A stretch of 64,000 bases of DNA from Chondrus crispus (Eukaryota > Rhodophyta > Florideophyceae > Gigartinales > Gigartinaceae): the NCBI RefSeq assembly GCF_000350225.1, contig NW_005179159.1, positions 62,001 through 126,000 of the forward strand, read 5' to 3'. How positions within the stretch are numbered: position 1 is the stretch's first letter; each line of letters opens with the position of its first letter. The notes below the pieces were generated by a model. It worked only from the letters and a program-made list of their open reading frames with translations, ran no database searches and was not told the DNA's origin. The translations under genes were made by a program, and so were the position numbers. Below are positions 10,435 to 21,235 of this stretch, in pieces.

Positions 10435-11592
10435 ATGACGGACTCACAAGAGAACCTCCCCGCTCCTGCCACGAATACCAACGAAATGGAAAACCTCACC
10501 AGAGAAGTTGCGGAGGTTAGCCTCGTCAACGGGCTCACAATAGACCAGAGGATTGAGCTCATCAAGTCTGTCGGCGAGGAGTGCCACACAGAGGAGGGTC
10601 TCAGACGGCTACTAGAGAAAAAGCCGACACCACCACTTTGCTACGACGGGTTCGAGCCCTCCGGCCGAATGCATATCGCGCAGGGCATTCAGAAATCCAT
10701 CAATGTCAACAAGCTCACTAATGCGGGATGTACATTTGTATTTTGGGTTGCTGACTGGTTTGCCCAGCTGAACAACAAAATGGGGGGCGATCTGAAGAAG
10801 ATCCGAGTCGTTGGACAATACTTTATCGAAGTTTGGAAAGCATGCGGCATGAACATGGATAATGTCGAATTTCTCTGGGCGTCTGACGAAATCAACAAGC
10901 GACCTGACGAGTACTGGAGTAGGGTGATGAACATAGCCACCTTGAATTCAGTCGCCCGCGTCAAGCGCTGCTGTACAATTATGGGAAGGGGAGATGGCGA
11001 TGAACTTTCTGCAGCTCAGATCATGTACCCATGCATGCAGTGCGCGGACATTTTCTTTTTGAAAGCTGATATTTGCCAGCTGGGCATGGATCAACGAAAG
11101 GTGAACATGTTGGCAAGAGAGTACTGCGACAGCACCAAACCAAAACTCAAGAACAAACCCATAGTCCTGTCCCACCACATGATGCCAGGACTGAAACAGG
11201 GACAGGCTAAAATGAGCAAGAGCGACCCCTCGAGCGCGATATACATGGAAGATTCGGCTTCGGAGGTTAAATCAAAGATCAAGGGCGCCTATTGTCCCGA
11301 AAAGACAGTCGAAGGGAACCCTGTCTTGGAGTACCTCAAATACCTCATATTCCCTAAACTCGGCTCCCTTGAAATCTCAAGGTCTGAAGAGAATGGCGGA
11401 AATAAATCCTTCTCATCCTACGATGAGCTTGAAGCCGATTTTATGTCAGGGGCTTTGCACCCAGGTGACGTAAAGCCTGCAGTAGCAAAAGCAGTTAACG
11501 TCATGCTACAACCTGTTCGTGACCATTTCAAACATGATCCAGCGGCTCGAAAGCTCCTGGACCAGGTGAAGCGTTATAAAACTACTCGCTAA
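10435..11592 (+). CDS. Tyrosyl-tRNA synthetase, cytosolic type
   Basis: A 385-residue class Ic aminoacyl-tRNA synthetase that charges tRNA-Tyr with tyrosine. The frame extends upstream to 10,378 only with a GTG, so the ATG at 10,435 (MTDSQENLPAP) is the likely start. The HIGH-class motif is at about 79-83 within PSGRMHIAQG and the KMSKS loop at 259-263 within GQAKMSKSDPSS. VADWFAQLNNK and YPCMQCADIFFLKADI are typical of the eukaryotic/archaeal TyrRS Rossmann core. There is no organellar presequence and no C-terminal EMAP domain, so it resembles the plain cytosolic enzyme of plants and algae. No introns are visible. The gene converges with the cyclophilin gene, with 286 bases between their stop codons. 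Confidence 0.94.
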   Translation: MTDSQENLPAPATNTNEMENLTREVAEVSLVNGLTIDQRIELIKSVGEECHTEEGLRRLLEKKPTPPLCYDGFEPSGRMHIAQGIQKSINVNKLTNAGCTFVFWVADWFAQLNNKMGGDLKKIRVVGQYFIEVWKACGMNMDNVEFLWASDEINKRPDEYWSRVMNIATLNSVARVKRCCTIMGRGDGDELSAAQIMYPCMQCADIFFLKADICQLGMDQRKVNMLAREYCDSTKPKLKNKPIVLSHHMMPGLKQGQAKMSKSDPSSAIYMEDSASEVKSKIKGAYCPEKTVEGNPVLEYLKYLIFPKLGSLEISRSEENGGNKSFSSYDELEADFMSGALHPGDVKPAVAKAVNVMLQPVRDHFKHDPAARKLLDQVKRYKTTR

Positions 11593-11878
11593 CAGCTTAT
11601 GACATAAATCGCTGTCGGTTCTGGGACTCATAATACCTCGTCTCGCAGAAACACCTACGACAAAGATAATTCCCGTACACCCCCCGCCCTCTTCCACCAT
11701 TTAAATGGACGAATCGCCATTTGTGCGGCATGTAGGCGGATTTCATTAAAAAAGGGTGCGTTTCAGAAGCTTGCACAGATGAGAGTTTGGGTGAATGCGT
11801 TTATTACCTATGAAAGAGGCGCAGGCCAGCTGAAAGTCCTTCTGTTGGGTCTGCCGTTTGTGGCCGAGACTCACAGGC

Positions 11879-12816
11879 TCACACTTCGAGGTTGTAGGGC
11901 TCGTCGACGTCAATAGAACCACAATCAGCAATGGCAATCTCCTCCTGAGGAAGATCTCTGCTGTTCGTCCTGACGTTTTCAATCGCGTCAAGAACATTTT
12001 GCCCCTCAATCACCGTGCCAAACACGACATGGCGGCCATCCAGCCAGGGAGTATCCTTGAACAAAATAAAAAATTGAGAGCCATTAGTGCTTGGGCCAGC
12101 GTTGGCCATAGAAAGAAAGCCACGGCCTGTGTGCTGTACGTACGAGGGTTAGTCATGGGAAAATGATGTGTCAGTCTATGCAATTATACCGGTAAACTCT
12201 TCAAACGCAATATGTTATCCACTCTGTTTTTCGCATACCTTCAGCTTAAAGTTTTCATCGTCAAACTTTTCTCCGTAGATTGATTTACCACCAGTACCAT
12301 TTTGATTCTCAAAGTCACCTGCAAGGTCCGCATTGCACACAATCCGAAAAAAGTCAGTTTCTCAGCAGCAACTCCATTGCCAGATATTCGGCATGTTCTC
12401 ATCTCCCAGCAATCGTACCTCCTTGTGCCTGTGAGATGTTAGAAGTAGAACCCATAAATAATCGGAAAAATGACAATCTCAGTTAGTGACCATGGCTGAG
12501 ATCAATGAAAATGACATTAGCCACGCCAAATCGTACAAAAGTTGCTGGCTTCATTTGGACGCACCATAAAACCGCGGATCACCCTGTGGAAAATGCTGCT
12601 CTTGTAGCCGAAGCCTTTTACATGCAGCGCCAGTCCCTTAAAATTATCAACAGTTTTTGGGACTGTTGCGCCAAAGAGACCAAAGACAAGTCTTCCTGCT
12701 GGCTTTCCGCCGATTGTAACATCAAAGAAAACCTTATCGGTAACCTTCGGCCCGACTTTGGCAGCTGCAAGCGAGAACAATACTCCAAAGATGGTAACGA
12801 GAATTGAAGCCTTCAT
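11879..12816 (-). CDS. Secretory cyclophilin B type peptidyl-prolyl isomerase, four exons
   Basis: Four exons on the minus strand give 198 residues: 12,816-12,565, 12,428-12,419 (a 10-nt microexon), 12,318-12,239 and 12,133-11,879. All three introns (136, 100 and 105 nt) have GT...AG ends and phases that join cleanly. Exon 1 begins with a signal peptide ([19 protein letters not shown]) and reads [20 protein letters not shown] and [16 protein letters not shown]. The microexon and exon 3 supply AQGGDF and [12 protein letters not shown]. Exon 4 gives [16 protein letters not shown] and [10 protein letters not shown]. The catalytic region FHRVI...QGGDF and the substrate-pocket SMANAGP/FF residues are present. 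No KDEL-type tail is seen (it ends in YNLEV), so location in the ER or beyond is inferred from the signal peptide. It catalyses proline cis-trans isomerisation during folding of secreted proteins. Confidence 0.92.
12419..12428 (-). other. 10-nt microexon of the cyclophilin gene
   Basis: On the minus strand GCACAAGGAG is flanked by an AG acceptor and a GT donor (GTACGATTG). It joins the ATG codon ending exon 1 to the GTGACTTTG start of exon 3 and encodes AQG plus one base, giving FM-AQGGDF, which is the conserved cyclophilin catalytic stretch. Skipping it would remove these residues and shift the frame. Confidence 0.85.
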
Positions 12817-13270
12817 TGTGGATCGGAAGGTGCTATGGTGTGTTGAGGATCCGACGCGATCAGGATTGCAGACAAGGAAGTCCGATGTTCAATACCGAAG
12901 AGTGTCAATGGTCAACGTTGCGATAAAGACTTCAAAATAATGCAGAGGTTGTCTAACGCAGATATTTTGGGATCATACAGTTCACGTCAGGATCGGTTTT
13001 CAGAGCACAGTTACATTTTGTGAAGAATTTTTTTGTATGGTTAACATTAAACTAAAAATATGGAACGAACGTCTGCGCTCATTTTAACAGCCAGTGAGAG
13101 CTGATTCTGACAGGTTCTGTCACACAGGTGTTGCAGTGCGTAAGTTTTCATGCCGAATGTTGATTGTTCCCCAATCAGGAACACTCTTAATTGGTCCACT
13201 TGGAAATTAAGTCAAAGTTTTTTACATGAATAGTGTTGAAGAAACAAGATTACGCTTTAATAATAGAGTA
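12817..13270. promoter_or_regulatory. Upstream region of the cyclophilin gene
   Basis: About 450 AT-rich bases between the cyclophilin start and the presumed edge of the Harbinger element. The promoter must lie here. No definite motif was recognised, and there is no gene. Confidence 0.35.
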
Positions 13271-13492
13271 TTTACGCAATCAAAATATGGTGAATGAATT
13301 TCGTTTTTCTCTCAATACCTGTCCACGTGTGAAAGCCAATTGTGAAATTCACAAATGAAGCCTGGCGAACAATCGTGAAATATGATGCGTTTGTAAAGTC
13401 GTTTCACAAACACAGCTGGCCGGAAACCAATTGCATACACATCAAAACCAGCACACGCCAAAAAACACACCAGCCTCTGCTCCCCTCGCGCC

Positions 13493-14365
13493 ATGGCTAC
13501 CGTTGTTTCCCCTGAGGACGTTCCAGGCACCCCCGAGAAGTCACCAGGAGGGACGCCTGTTTCCACCCCTACAGACATTCTTCGTCGAGAGTCCAAGCCG
13601 GGTCGCAAGTCCAAATTTACGGGCACAGAAGATCTAATTATCGCGCAAGAAGTCTTCGCCTCCGAGGCACATGTAGCCCCGCATGGAGAGACGCTCTCCC
13701 GCTTCGAGACCGCGGCTTTGAAAGCCAACGCAAACCCAAATTTCGCGCACAAAGTCACGGGAAAACACATTCAAGACAGATTCAAGAAGCTGTTCGACCA
13801 GTACGCCAAGCGCGATGGGCAAGACAGTGTTCGTTTTGGTGTTGGAGATGAGATATGGGGGCTCGATGAGCTATTGGGGGACATTCTAGAAGCAAAGAGG
13901 GACCTTGCGGCCCGAAAGGATGGAGATATGAAGGAACGTGCTGATCAGGAGCGTCAGGAGATCGCTGCAGGACAAGATTTAGTGCTCAATGCACTGTGTG
14001 GTAACAAAAGACGTGAAAAGAAGATGAGTTTGGACGAGGAGGGCCCTTCGAAAAAACGACGCTTGGCTCTGGGTGATGGCATGCAATCCATAGGGCTCGC
14101 ACTTTGCGAATCCGAGGCGGCCAGGTTCGACATGGAGCAAAAGAAGTTAGGCTTCGCGCGCGAGAGAGCTACACATGAATTGGACTAGCGCGAGAAGGAC
14201 CGCAAGGAAAGGGCTGAAGAGCGCGCGTAGCGCGCAACCGAGCTCGTAGCTTATCGCGACTCCATGAGCGGCCTGATGGAGCAAACAGGGAATCAAATGC
14301 AAGCCGTACTTTCTTTGGTAACGACGCTCCTCTCGCAGAAGCAAACAAAGAAAACAAACGAGTAA
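13493..14365 (+). pseudogene. Harbinger MYB/SANT-like DNA-binding ORF, two in-frame stops
   Basis: Begins MATVVSPEDVPG. A SANT/MYB-like trihelix segment spans about residues 38-125 (FTGTEDLIIAQEVFA ... KHIQDRFKKLFDQYAK), followed by a basic nuclear-type patch (PSKKRRLA near 190) and a long charged C-terminal helix. In PIF/Harbinger elements this protein binds the DDE transposase and brings it to the element ends. Two TAG codons in frame (14,186-14,188 and 14,228-14,230) precede the natural TAA at 14,363. The sequence between and after them still reads as the expected helix (REKDRKERAEERA, then LMEQTGNQMQAVLSL), so decay is recent. Confidence 0.7.
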
Positions 14366-14523
14366 CCGGAGTATTCAGCGAGTAAACGTTTCTCCAGTAT
14401 CAAACTGCCCTACATACCACCTACTCCCGCACTTGACCTCGTCGACCCGCATTACGTACCACAACCGCTGCTCCCACGTCTGGTTGATCACGAGCCCATC
14501 GCATGCCAACCTCATAGCCCTCC

Positions 14524-14970
14524 TCACACCGTTGCCTCGACGAGCACAGCCGCCACGCTCACCGCAGCCCCAACCTTTACCAGTGTCACGGACTCACCCT
14601 CGTGGTACGGCCAGTACACGAACGTCCCCAAGAACACCCTGCCCTCACCCAAGCCGTGCACGTCCACATCGCCCCTACACGCCCCATTGTTCAGGAACGA
14701 TAGCCGCCTCCCCTCCACATCATACAGCACGCCCCTCACACCCCCTTCGCGCATCTGCCTCCATGGAGGCAGTAAGCGAGCCTCTCCCCCGCGAGCGACA
14801 ATCTTCCAAATCAATCGAGGCTCCACGATGACCATTTTTCGGCCGTGGCGAAGCGAAAAGCGTACGGCATGGCGACGCCAACGTCGATCCGGTTGTCTTA
14901 CATGCGGTCGATGCGCAAACGCCAGAACGCCGACGCCACGAACACGTATTGGTCCCCCCTTCCATAGGGG
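14524..14970 (-). pseudogene. SPRY-domain gene fragment inside the Harbinger element
   Basis: On the minus strand RGVLYDVEGRRLSFLNNGA and GTFVYWPYHEGESVTLVK look like the middle and end of a SPRY domain. A neighbouring frame upstream (about 14,836-14,960) gives RIDVGVAMPYAFRFAT, which resembles the start of one. The frames do not connect and a stop is present, so it is a decayed piece. SPRY domains are host protein-interaction modules and not part of known Harbinger machinery, so capture by the transposon, or insertion beside it, is inferred. Confidence 0.4.
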
Positions 14971-15019
14971 CGGTGTCCATGAAGGGGGCTAGAAGCCCTC
15001 TGGCGCTGCACTCTGTGGC

Positions 15020-16240
15020 TCAGGCATCATCCCGGTGGATCATGTACTCCTCAAGGGCAGGAGGTGCGCAGTGAAAATATTGCGAAATAGCATTTGGGTG
15101 AAGGCAGTTACGGGCGTTGGTGAGAAGAACAGCTGCGGTATACAACATCCCCACCGCGCTTTCCTTCAATTTCATCATACCCTTGAAGTCCACAAACGTC
15201 CAGTACCTCTTAATTTCTCTAAAATACCACTCAACCGTCACGCGAGACTTCGACATGGCCGTGTTAAAGGTCCTTTGTCCTGGTGTGAGATTAGATCCCG
15301 AAAAGGGCACGAACAAAAATACTCTTGAGCTGTAACCAGAGTCCCCATAGGCCACAAACTTCCGGTTAAGATGGAAAAAGGCTTCTTGTAGTGTAGAGTC
15401 AAGCCCGCTTCGCATATACGTAGTCCAATCGTGACGCCGGCCTTCTAAAGGACCAGACAGATGCATAGCGAGACCGCACGGTGTAGTTAAGGCCTGAAAT
15501 TTGATAGTGTGTTTCCGTTTATGCCCGCTATAAGCAACACGCTGATCGATATCCAGGCCACTTGGTCGAGCTAAAGCCAAGTTCGTTCCATCGATGAATG
15601 CAACAACATTCTCAAGCGCCTGACTTTTAATACCCACAGCTTCTGCATACTCCTCGAAACGAGTTTGCCAAAAGGGCTTGTGTAGATTGCCCATGACTAG
15701 ATCAACACGCACCGACACGAATTGAGAAAGCCCCTCCCAAAATATTTCTGACAGATGCGGTGTGTGCAGAGCAAAAAGTCTTTCCAGGTCTCTCCATCTG
15801 TTCGGCGAAGCAAGACGGCGCAGAATGACGCAAGTTACTAACAATGGGCTTGTTCCGTAGTGGTTCCGGCGTGTCTGAAATTGTTCTGCTGGCCACGCCA
15901 CGTATTGCACAATTCGAACGATATCGGTTCGCTTGAACCGGAACAGGGCCAGCAACACATCGTCAGAGAAGTTGTCAAATCGATGATCAACAAAGGTCAA
16001 GCTGATCTCGCGTGAACGACACACTTTCTCGCGATCATTGCAGCTGCTGTGTAGTGTGAGCAGTAAACCGGCAACATGAAGTTTGATGACAGGGCGGAGC
16101 TTGGGTCTGAGTTCTTTTCTTGAAGATCGAGGGTAGCAGAGAAGTCCACCCGGCGATACGCGAGCAAACGGCCTGGGGGTTGTGGTCCTTTCGTCGTCCG
16201 AGGGACATGGCGGTTTGAGGAGCTGTGGGTTGGGCTGCAA
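15020..16240 (-). CDS. PIF/Harbinger DDE transposase
   Basis: About 400 codons. The DDE_Tnp_4 catalytic residues are visible: first Asp in VVAFIDGTNLALARPSG, second Asp in AYGDSGYSSR, and Glu in SRVTVEWYFREIKRYW. Upstream is the usual helical region (LLALFRFKRTDIVRIVQY). The enzyme cuts and pastes the element together with the MYB-like partner. There is no ATG at the N-terminal end: the frame runs back to a TTG at 16,240 and a stop just upstream. Either a short 5' exon is spliced on or the start has been lost. The catalytic part is intact, so the element may still have a working core. Confidence 0.8.
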   Translation of the reverse strand: MQPNPQLLKPPCPSDDERTTTPRPFARVSPGGLLCYPRSSRKELRPKLRPVIKLHVAGLLLTLHSSCNDREKVCRSREISLTFVDHRFDNFSDDVLLALFRFKRTDIVRIVQYVAWPAEQFQTRRNHYGTSPLLVTCVILRRLASPNRWRDLERLFALHTPHLSEIFWEGLSQFVSVRVDLVMGNLHKPFWQTRFEEYAEAVGIKSQALENVVAFIDGTNLALARPSGLDIDQRVAYSGHKRKHTIKFQALTTPCGLAMHLSGPLEGRRHDWTTYMRSGLDSTLQEAFFHLNRKFVAYGDSGYSSRVFLFVPFSGSNLTPGQRTFNTAMSKSRVTVEWYFREIKRYWTFVDFKGMMKLKESAVGMLYTAAVLLTNARNCLHPNAISQYFHCAPPALEEYMIHRDDA

Positions 16241-16393
16241 AATTTGGCTACGTGATAATACTCATGTGATGGTGCTTGATGCTTGGCGTAAACACTTCTC
16301 GGTATACCTTCAATTTGTGAAATTCAGAAATGTCAATGTTACTTATCATACCTCTATTCGTCACAATCATTTGTGAAATTCTTGCTGCGTAAA

Positions 16394-17155
16394 CCTTAAA
16401 TTACCTAAAGATCCTCGGTCTGAAAAATGCTTACAGTCCGATTGATTACCCGAATGCTTACCCTGTCTTTCGTTGTCCCCCATTGCTGTGGACACAAACG
16501 TTGAAACAACGGCCAAAGCAGCATAGTGGCACGAGTCCCTCGCCACCTCCGCACCGCTATCCCAGCGATACTACCCGCTCGGGCGGATGAGGACCACCTT
16601 CGGCGTTTATTAGGGCTCGCGTTCGTGGCTCACATGAGTTCGAGTTCTCCTTTGGTAAGCTTCAAGACAAGGGGTAGATTCGGGGTAAGAGGGCGTAAGC
16701 AGCGAAGGGAGATCGCGTTACCTTACCGAGCGCGTGGTTAAAGAGTCTTGAATGGTTAAGCCACGCAGGAAAGAGTAAGGAAGAAAGAACCAGTGATGAC
16801 TTGATGACTGAGCGGCGGAGTTGAGGGCGGGAGGTGGGAGAACCAGCGACGACTTGGAGAAGAGAGAAGAGAGGCCAGAGAGATCTGAGTGCCTCTCTTT
16901 ATACAGCCCTGTTTTCGGCCGGTGGCCGATTTCCAATGCCTCTGCGAACTCGTTACGCGAACGAAGAAGAGTAACGGTTCCTAGTCGTTTTCCAAGTCTT
17001 AGTGCAACGGTAACTTGAAACGGTCCGGCTGAAACGGTCCATTTGAACGCTAAAGTACAAACTGTCCGGAAAGTGTTTTTGGCCATGTTTCCCTTCCATA
17101 GAGTCGTTGCGCGTTCAACCGAAAAGCCCTCTTGTCCAGATTCACATTTCAATTG
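16394..17155. other. Stretch without a supported gene
   Basis: Small frames on both strands (for example 16,526-16,741 + and 16,718-17,152 -) show no recognisable domain. The region probably contains non-coding terminal sequence of the recombinase-bearing element that follows. Confidence 0.3.
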
Positions 17156-18175
17156 TCAATGAATGCACTGAATAGTGTTGAGAAATTCCATAGGGAGTAG
17201 TCGAGATTTCGGATAGGTGTCCGAAAAAGAAGACGGAATCCTCGCACGGCTGTACGCGAGCGTCGAGATAGGATTCTTCCATTGTGCGAGCGACACTCCA
17301 ATCCCCCAGATGCGAATGCGGTAGGATGGTACGCCTATTGCAGCGCATTCCGATGCGGCACCCATGCGAAGCGAGTGCGATGACCACAAGACTTGCGGAG
17401 GTGGTGTGACGCCAGCGTGAGACAGGCAAGCTTGGAGCCAGCGGGAAATGCTTGCCGAGGACGGTGTGAGCCGTTGACCCGGGAGGGCCCAATAGTAGCG
17501 ACTGATGGAGCGGGTGTTCCGGCGGTAACGGTCGTATCGTAAGACCAAGTTGATGAGCGAAGGCTTGTCTGGAGATAGTCTAATGTAGGAGAGGATATGT
17601 GCCACTCGAGACCGATTTTTCCGTAAAGCGATTGCCAGGTCAATTGACTGTTCCGAGACCTGAATGTTGTCCATGCGAAGCGCGGCGCCAGCTTCACCCC
17701 TTTCGAAGAAGACGTAGGAAACCAGAACAGCGGTAGCGTTCCGAATGAACTGACGGTGGAGAGCGGGAGCGGCCATAGCAGCGTTGAAGATTTTCTTGGC
17801 CACGGTGCTCGGGAGAGCCCCCCGTTCCTTTTGTGCGTCAGGGTCGTTTTCGGCGCGGCGATCCAGGTCAGATTGTTGGTAGGCGCCCAGCGCGAGCTGG
17901 ATGAGTGGGGTTGTCGTACAGCAAGTTCACGTCTGAACGTAACCGTAGGGCGGGTCCTGGTAGCAGTGGTAGAGCGGGATAAGAACCCAAAAAAGGGGTG
18001 TTCAATCGAACCGAAAACGGAAACACTAGTAAGGTGTAGGCGCACTGGCTGGACGGTTATCCGGGCAGGGATGATAGGGGCTGCGGCGGAGTCGGCGAGT
18101 TGGAAGCCTAAAGTTGGGGCCGAAGGTGCTTGCCTTTACCAGGTGGAGGCTCGGAGTAGGAGATACCTCCTATAG
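17156..18175 (-). mobile_element. Tyrosine-recombinase (DIRS-like) element fragment, broken
   Basis: The minus strand encodes a tyrosine recombinase. FERGEAGAALRMDNI fits the region around the first catalytic Arg, WSSHSLRMGAASECAAIGV is the HxxR box, and a possible terminal Tyr region follows (LAYSRARI). This is the integrase type of DIRS-like retroelements. Crypton elements are the alternative, because no reverse transcriptase is attached here. The DIRS reading is favoured by a second fragment at 29,400-30,240. It is a broken, 5'-truncated fossil. Confidence 0.5.
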
Positions 18176-18720
18176 GTATCAAAAAACCTAGCCACCCCAC
18201 TTTTCTACTACTGTACAGGGCTCCCTTACATTAATTACACTAATCATCTAATATTAATTACTATTACAGGGACCAGCTGCCCTGTCAGCTAAATTGGCCA
18301 ACAGGAACCGGTCCAACGACCGCCAATCACAGCTCGCCAAAGAGTTACTCCTAGAGTGCCAAGTGTCCAAAACCCACTATACCACAGATCCCCCTTCTAA
18401 AACTGCAGTGCGTCCTCGTGCTGCATTAATGAGTATGCATGTGCCACACGTGTCCACGGCCGTGAGCAGGCGTACTGTACGCCACTATCCCTCTGTACTG
18501 ATTTCCGCGGGTGACCAGGCATTTACAGCCACGAGAACCAATAGGATTCTGCCATTTGGCCCAGCCATATTTCGTAAATGGATATCTTCCCCCGAGTAAC
18601 CCAATCATAGGCTGCCAGGTGGTCCAATCAGATTGCCGGATTCCAGGGCTGCCCTAGGAGGGCCATTAATCCACACGATGCACACTTGTCCTTCCAAAGG
18701 TTCCCTACACTCCATTGCTG
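18176..18720. other. Non-coding repeat-rich spacer
   Basis: No gene seen. It contains AT-rich tracts and one CACGTG-containing stretch. It may be the terminal repeat of one of the flanking retroelements, but no partner copy is visible in the window. Confidence 0.25.
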
Positions 18721-20525
18721 GTATTTTTGAACGAGGTCTCGGTTCCAGATTTAGTACCGTACCAAATCAGGAACCGAGCGGTAACGGTTGGGGCTGCTCG
18801 AAGCCCTCCTGTGCTGCGTCGGTACAAACCCGTCTCTCGAAGTGAGTTTGCATCAACGTTCGTCCCCCTGGTAAGGTGTCGATCGTATCCTCGAACGAGG
18901 ATCGCGGTCGATCCTCGCGAGCTTGTAGCACCAGCGGCTTGATCGCGGGGGTGAGTCCCTCGATGAAGAGGGTCGTTCTCTCGTATGCAGAGTGTACGTC
19001 CCCGTACCTTCCGAGGGCGGTGGACATTCGAGTAGCGTACTCGGTTTCCAACTCGCCCGGCTTCTGGCGTAGCTCCGTCAGCGTAGTGAGCGCCCGCTCG
19101 ATCTCGAGGTTCGTCGCATAAGTGCGTAACAGCCAATTGACAGCGGCGGCCCAGTTCGCGATCCCTTGAGATTTGCGGTGGAGACCCCGCTGGGACTCAT
19201 ACGCCTCCTTGGCGGGCGGTGCCAGCAAGTGGGGTAGGGCCATCAGGGCCATCGCCTCGGTCATATTGGCGTGGTCAAAATTTTCCTTGCAACGAGCAAG
19301 GAAACTGATGACCCTGATCGGGTCTACCCCGCTGAATTTGTTCTCCCCCATAACCACGAGGAGGTACTGCACCCTTTTACGGGTGGTCGCGTAGACCCTG
19401 TCGTCCAAGGTCTGGTCGGTATCCACGAGGCGATATGCTCGGTAGTTACACACACCTCTGAAACGGTGGTTCGTCGGCTTCCAAACAGAAACCTTTTTCC
19501 GGTTTGGGCCGAATACCGGCGTTGGAGCCGTGAGCGACTCTGACTCGGAATCAGACCCGGAGTCGGAGGAGGATGACGAGGACGGGCTCGAGTACCCGTC
19601 CGGAGGGTAACCATCCTTTCGTCCTTTGCGACGGTTCGCCTTCCGCTCTTCCCGACTGGGTTTGGACTTTTTTCGTCGTCCACTCCCCTCGTCGTCTGAG
19701 CTTCCCCCTTGATCGGGGTTCCCTCCCACTAAATTCTGGGAAGGTAAATCACCTTCAAGGTGTATAGGTCCCGCGGAGGCTCCCTCGCGGGAGGCTCCCG
19801 CCGCAGTCCGCGACGCCTGAGGGTTGGCGGAAAATTTGGGAGCTGTCTCCATGGACGGGACCGATATCCCCGCGGCTTGCAGCGCCGGCATTGTTACGTT
19901 CGAAAAGAGCAAGCTCTTATTCAATGACGGGGGTAACTTCTCAGCAGGAGAGAGAGTAGCTACTCCAACTGTAGTCGGAGGGATCACAGCAGCGGTGGCT
20001 GGGGTTTGCCTCACCGGTCCGCCCTGCGGGCCAGGCGACGGATCGGGGCGGTGCGTCTTCACGACGGCAAGCTCTGAACGGAGGGCAGCAAGCTCCTCTG
20101 TCACGGAAGCGATCCATTTTTTCAGAGGGTTGGTCGCCTCATCGACTCTGGCAGATATATCCGCCTGCCAGGCCGTGGTTATTACGCCTTCAAGGGCGGA
20201 GAGTCGGTCGCGTTCTCGCGCGGCTTGTGCCGCGATAGTTTCCTCAATAAACGTCTTGAGGTTTTCTCGCAGCGCCGACGGTTGCGCTGCGACCTTTTCC
20301 GCTACAGTATTGAGCGTGAATCTTTCGGCTTCTCGGAGGGCCTCGCGGCAACTCCGAGTGATTCACGCCGCAACTGCCGGAGGCACGTCTCGAGGACGGG
20401 TCTCACGGGACGATTCAGACCCGGATACCATAGCCTTGATTGAGCTTGTCGAAAACTGTTGAAACAGAGAGAGAACACCTAGGACCAAAATCGGTAAGGG
20501 ATAAGGGACACTCCGTGGACTTCTA

Positions 20526-20538
20526 GGTCGGGAGACCA
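20526..20538 (-). other. Primer-binding site of fragment C
   Basis: The minus strand reads TGGTCTCCCGACC a few bases after the LTR end. The same 13 bases follow two other LTRs in this window (33,575 and 38,897), so the families share one primer tRNA. Confidence 0.75.
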
Positions 20539-20541
20539 AAA

Positions 20542-21235
20542 TGTCGTGCACTGAAGGGGAAGCGTTGGGTCCCCCTCTGGCAGAGCGCGCGCGTTCGGGG
20601 GGGCGTTGGGGGGTTATCGGGAGACCACCCGTAAGGGGCCGGTACGGGGCCGGGCGCGAAGCGCAGTAGGGAATTGGAGAGGCAAGATGAAAAGGAGGAC
20701 ACGCCCTGGAGGGGCGGAGCGGTAGGGACAGGCTGGCGCGCACGCTACAGTAGGGGAGCAAGGGGCGCGCGCGGTAGAGGTAGGTGGGAATCGGGACGTA
20801 GATGGCTCGCAGGGTACCGTCGTAGGACGGGCACCGACGCCAGGCTACGACTCCGTTCCAGAAACCCGAGTTGTAGACCCAAAGCTTCGTGAGGATTTAC
20901 TTAGGGTGTGACGTCGACTATATAGGAGTCGACGTCGCGAAATAATAATAATAATACTAATGCTCATTAAATTAAGAGGGGCACGACACCCGTGACACGT
21001 GGTGGTGGGCCACGGGTACACGTGGGTAATGGCACGATTAACGTGAGGGATAACACGGGTACACGTGGGTAGAACTGTCAGTACTTCGACAGGGCTCCAT
21101 GGAGCTTACACCCGGACACGAGTGCGGGTTTGGATACACAGTTACACGTGGTATATATCTCACTTATGATTGTGAGGCATTTCGCGTGTGCTACAGTACA
21201 GCACCGCGATTACGCGGGGCGGTCAGTGCTCTACA
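20542..21235 (-). repeat. LTR of gypsy fragment C
   Basis: Bounded by TGTCGTGCAC and CTCTACA on the plus strand, so it has TG...CA ends. About 690 bp match a second copy at 32,228-32,955 in the same orientation, including ACCGTCGTAGGACGG and the CACGTG-rich block. It contains four CACGTG cores and CTGTCAGTACTTCGACAG. Confidence 0.75.

Larger units (their letters stand above)
13271..16393. mobile_element. PIF/Harbinger DNA transposon
   Basis: Contains the two genes that define PIF/Harbinger elements, a MYB/SANT-like ORF on the plus strand and a DDE_4-type transposase on the minus strand. The edges are tentative. TTTACGCA at 13,271 is mirrored by TGCGTAAA ending at 16,393, and the sequences just inside both ends are loosely similar (AAT, CACAAATG-type motifs). 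I could not see the 3-bp target duplication usual for the family, so the termini could be off by tens of bases. A SPRY-domain fragment lies between the two ORFs. Confidence 0.6.
18725..21235 (-). mobile_element. Ty3/gypsy fragment C: LTR plus gag, truncated
   Basis: On the minus strand it starts with an LTR (20,542-21,235), then a primer-binding site (20,526-20,538), then a gag-like region (about 18,767-20,431) beginning MVSGSESSRETRPRDV. The middle is Ser/Asp-rich and basic. The C-terminal half, with EYATRMSTALGRYGDV, is typical of a retrotransposon gag core. No pol remains. It is broken and 3'-truncated. A near relative lies on the plus strand at 32,956-34,788. Confidence 0.7.

Noticed and set aside
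16718-17152. 144-codon minus-strand frame beside the recombinase
   Set aside because: No family features. It is probably non-coding terminal sequence of the element.
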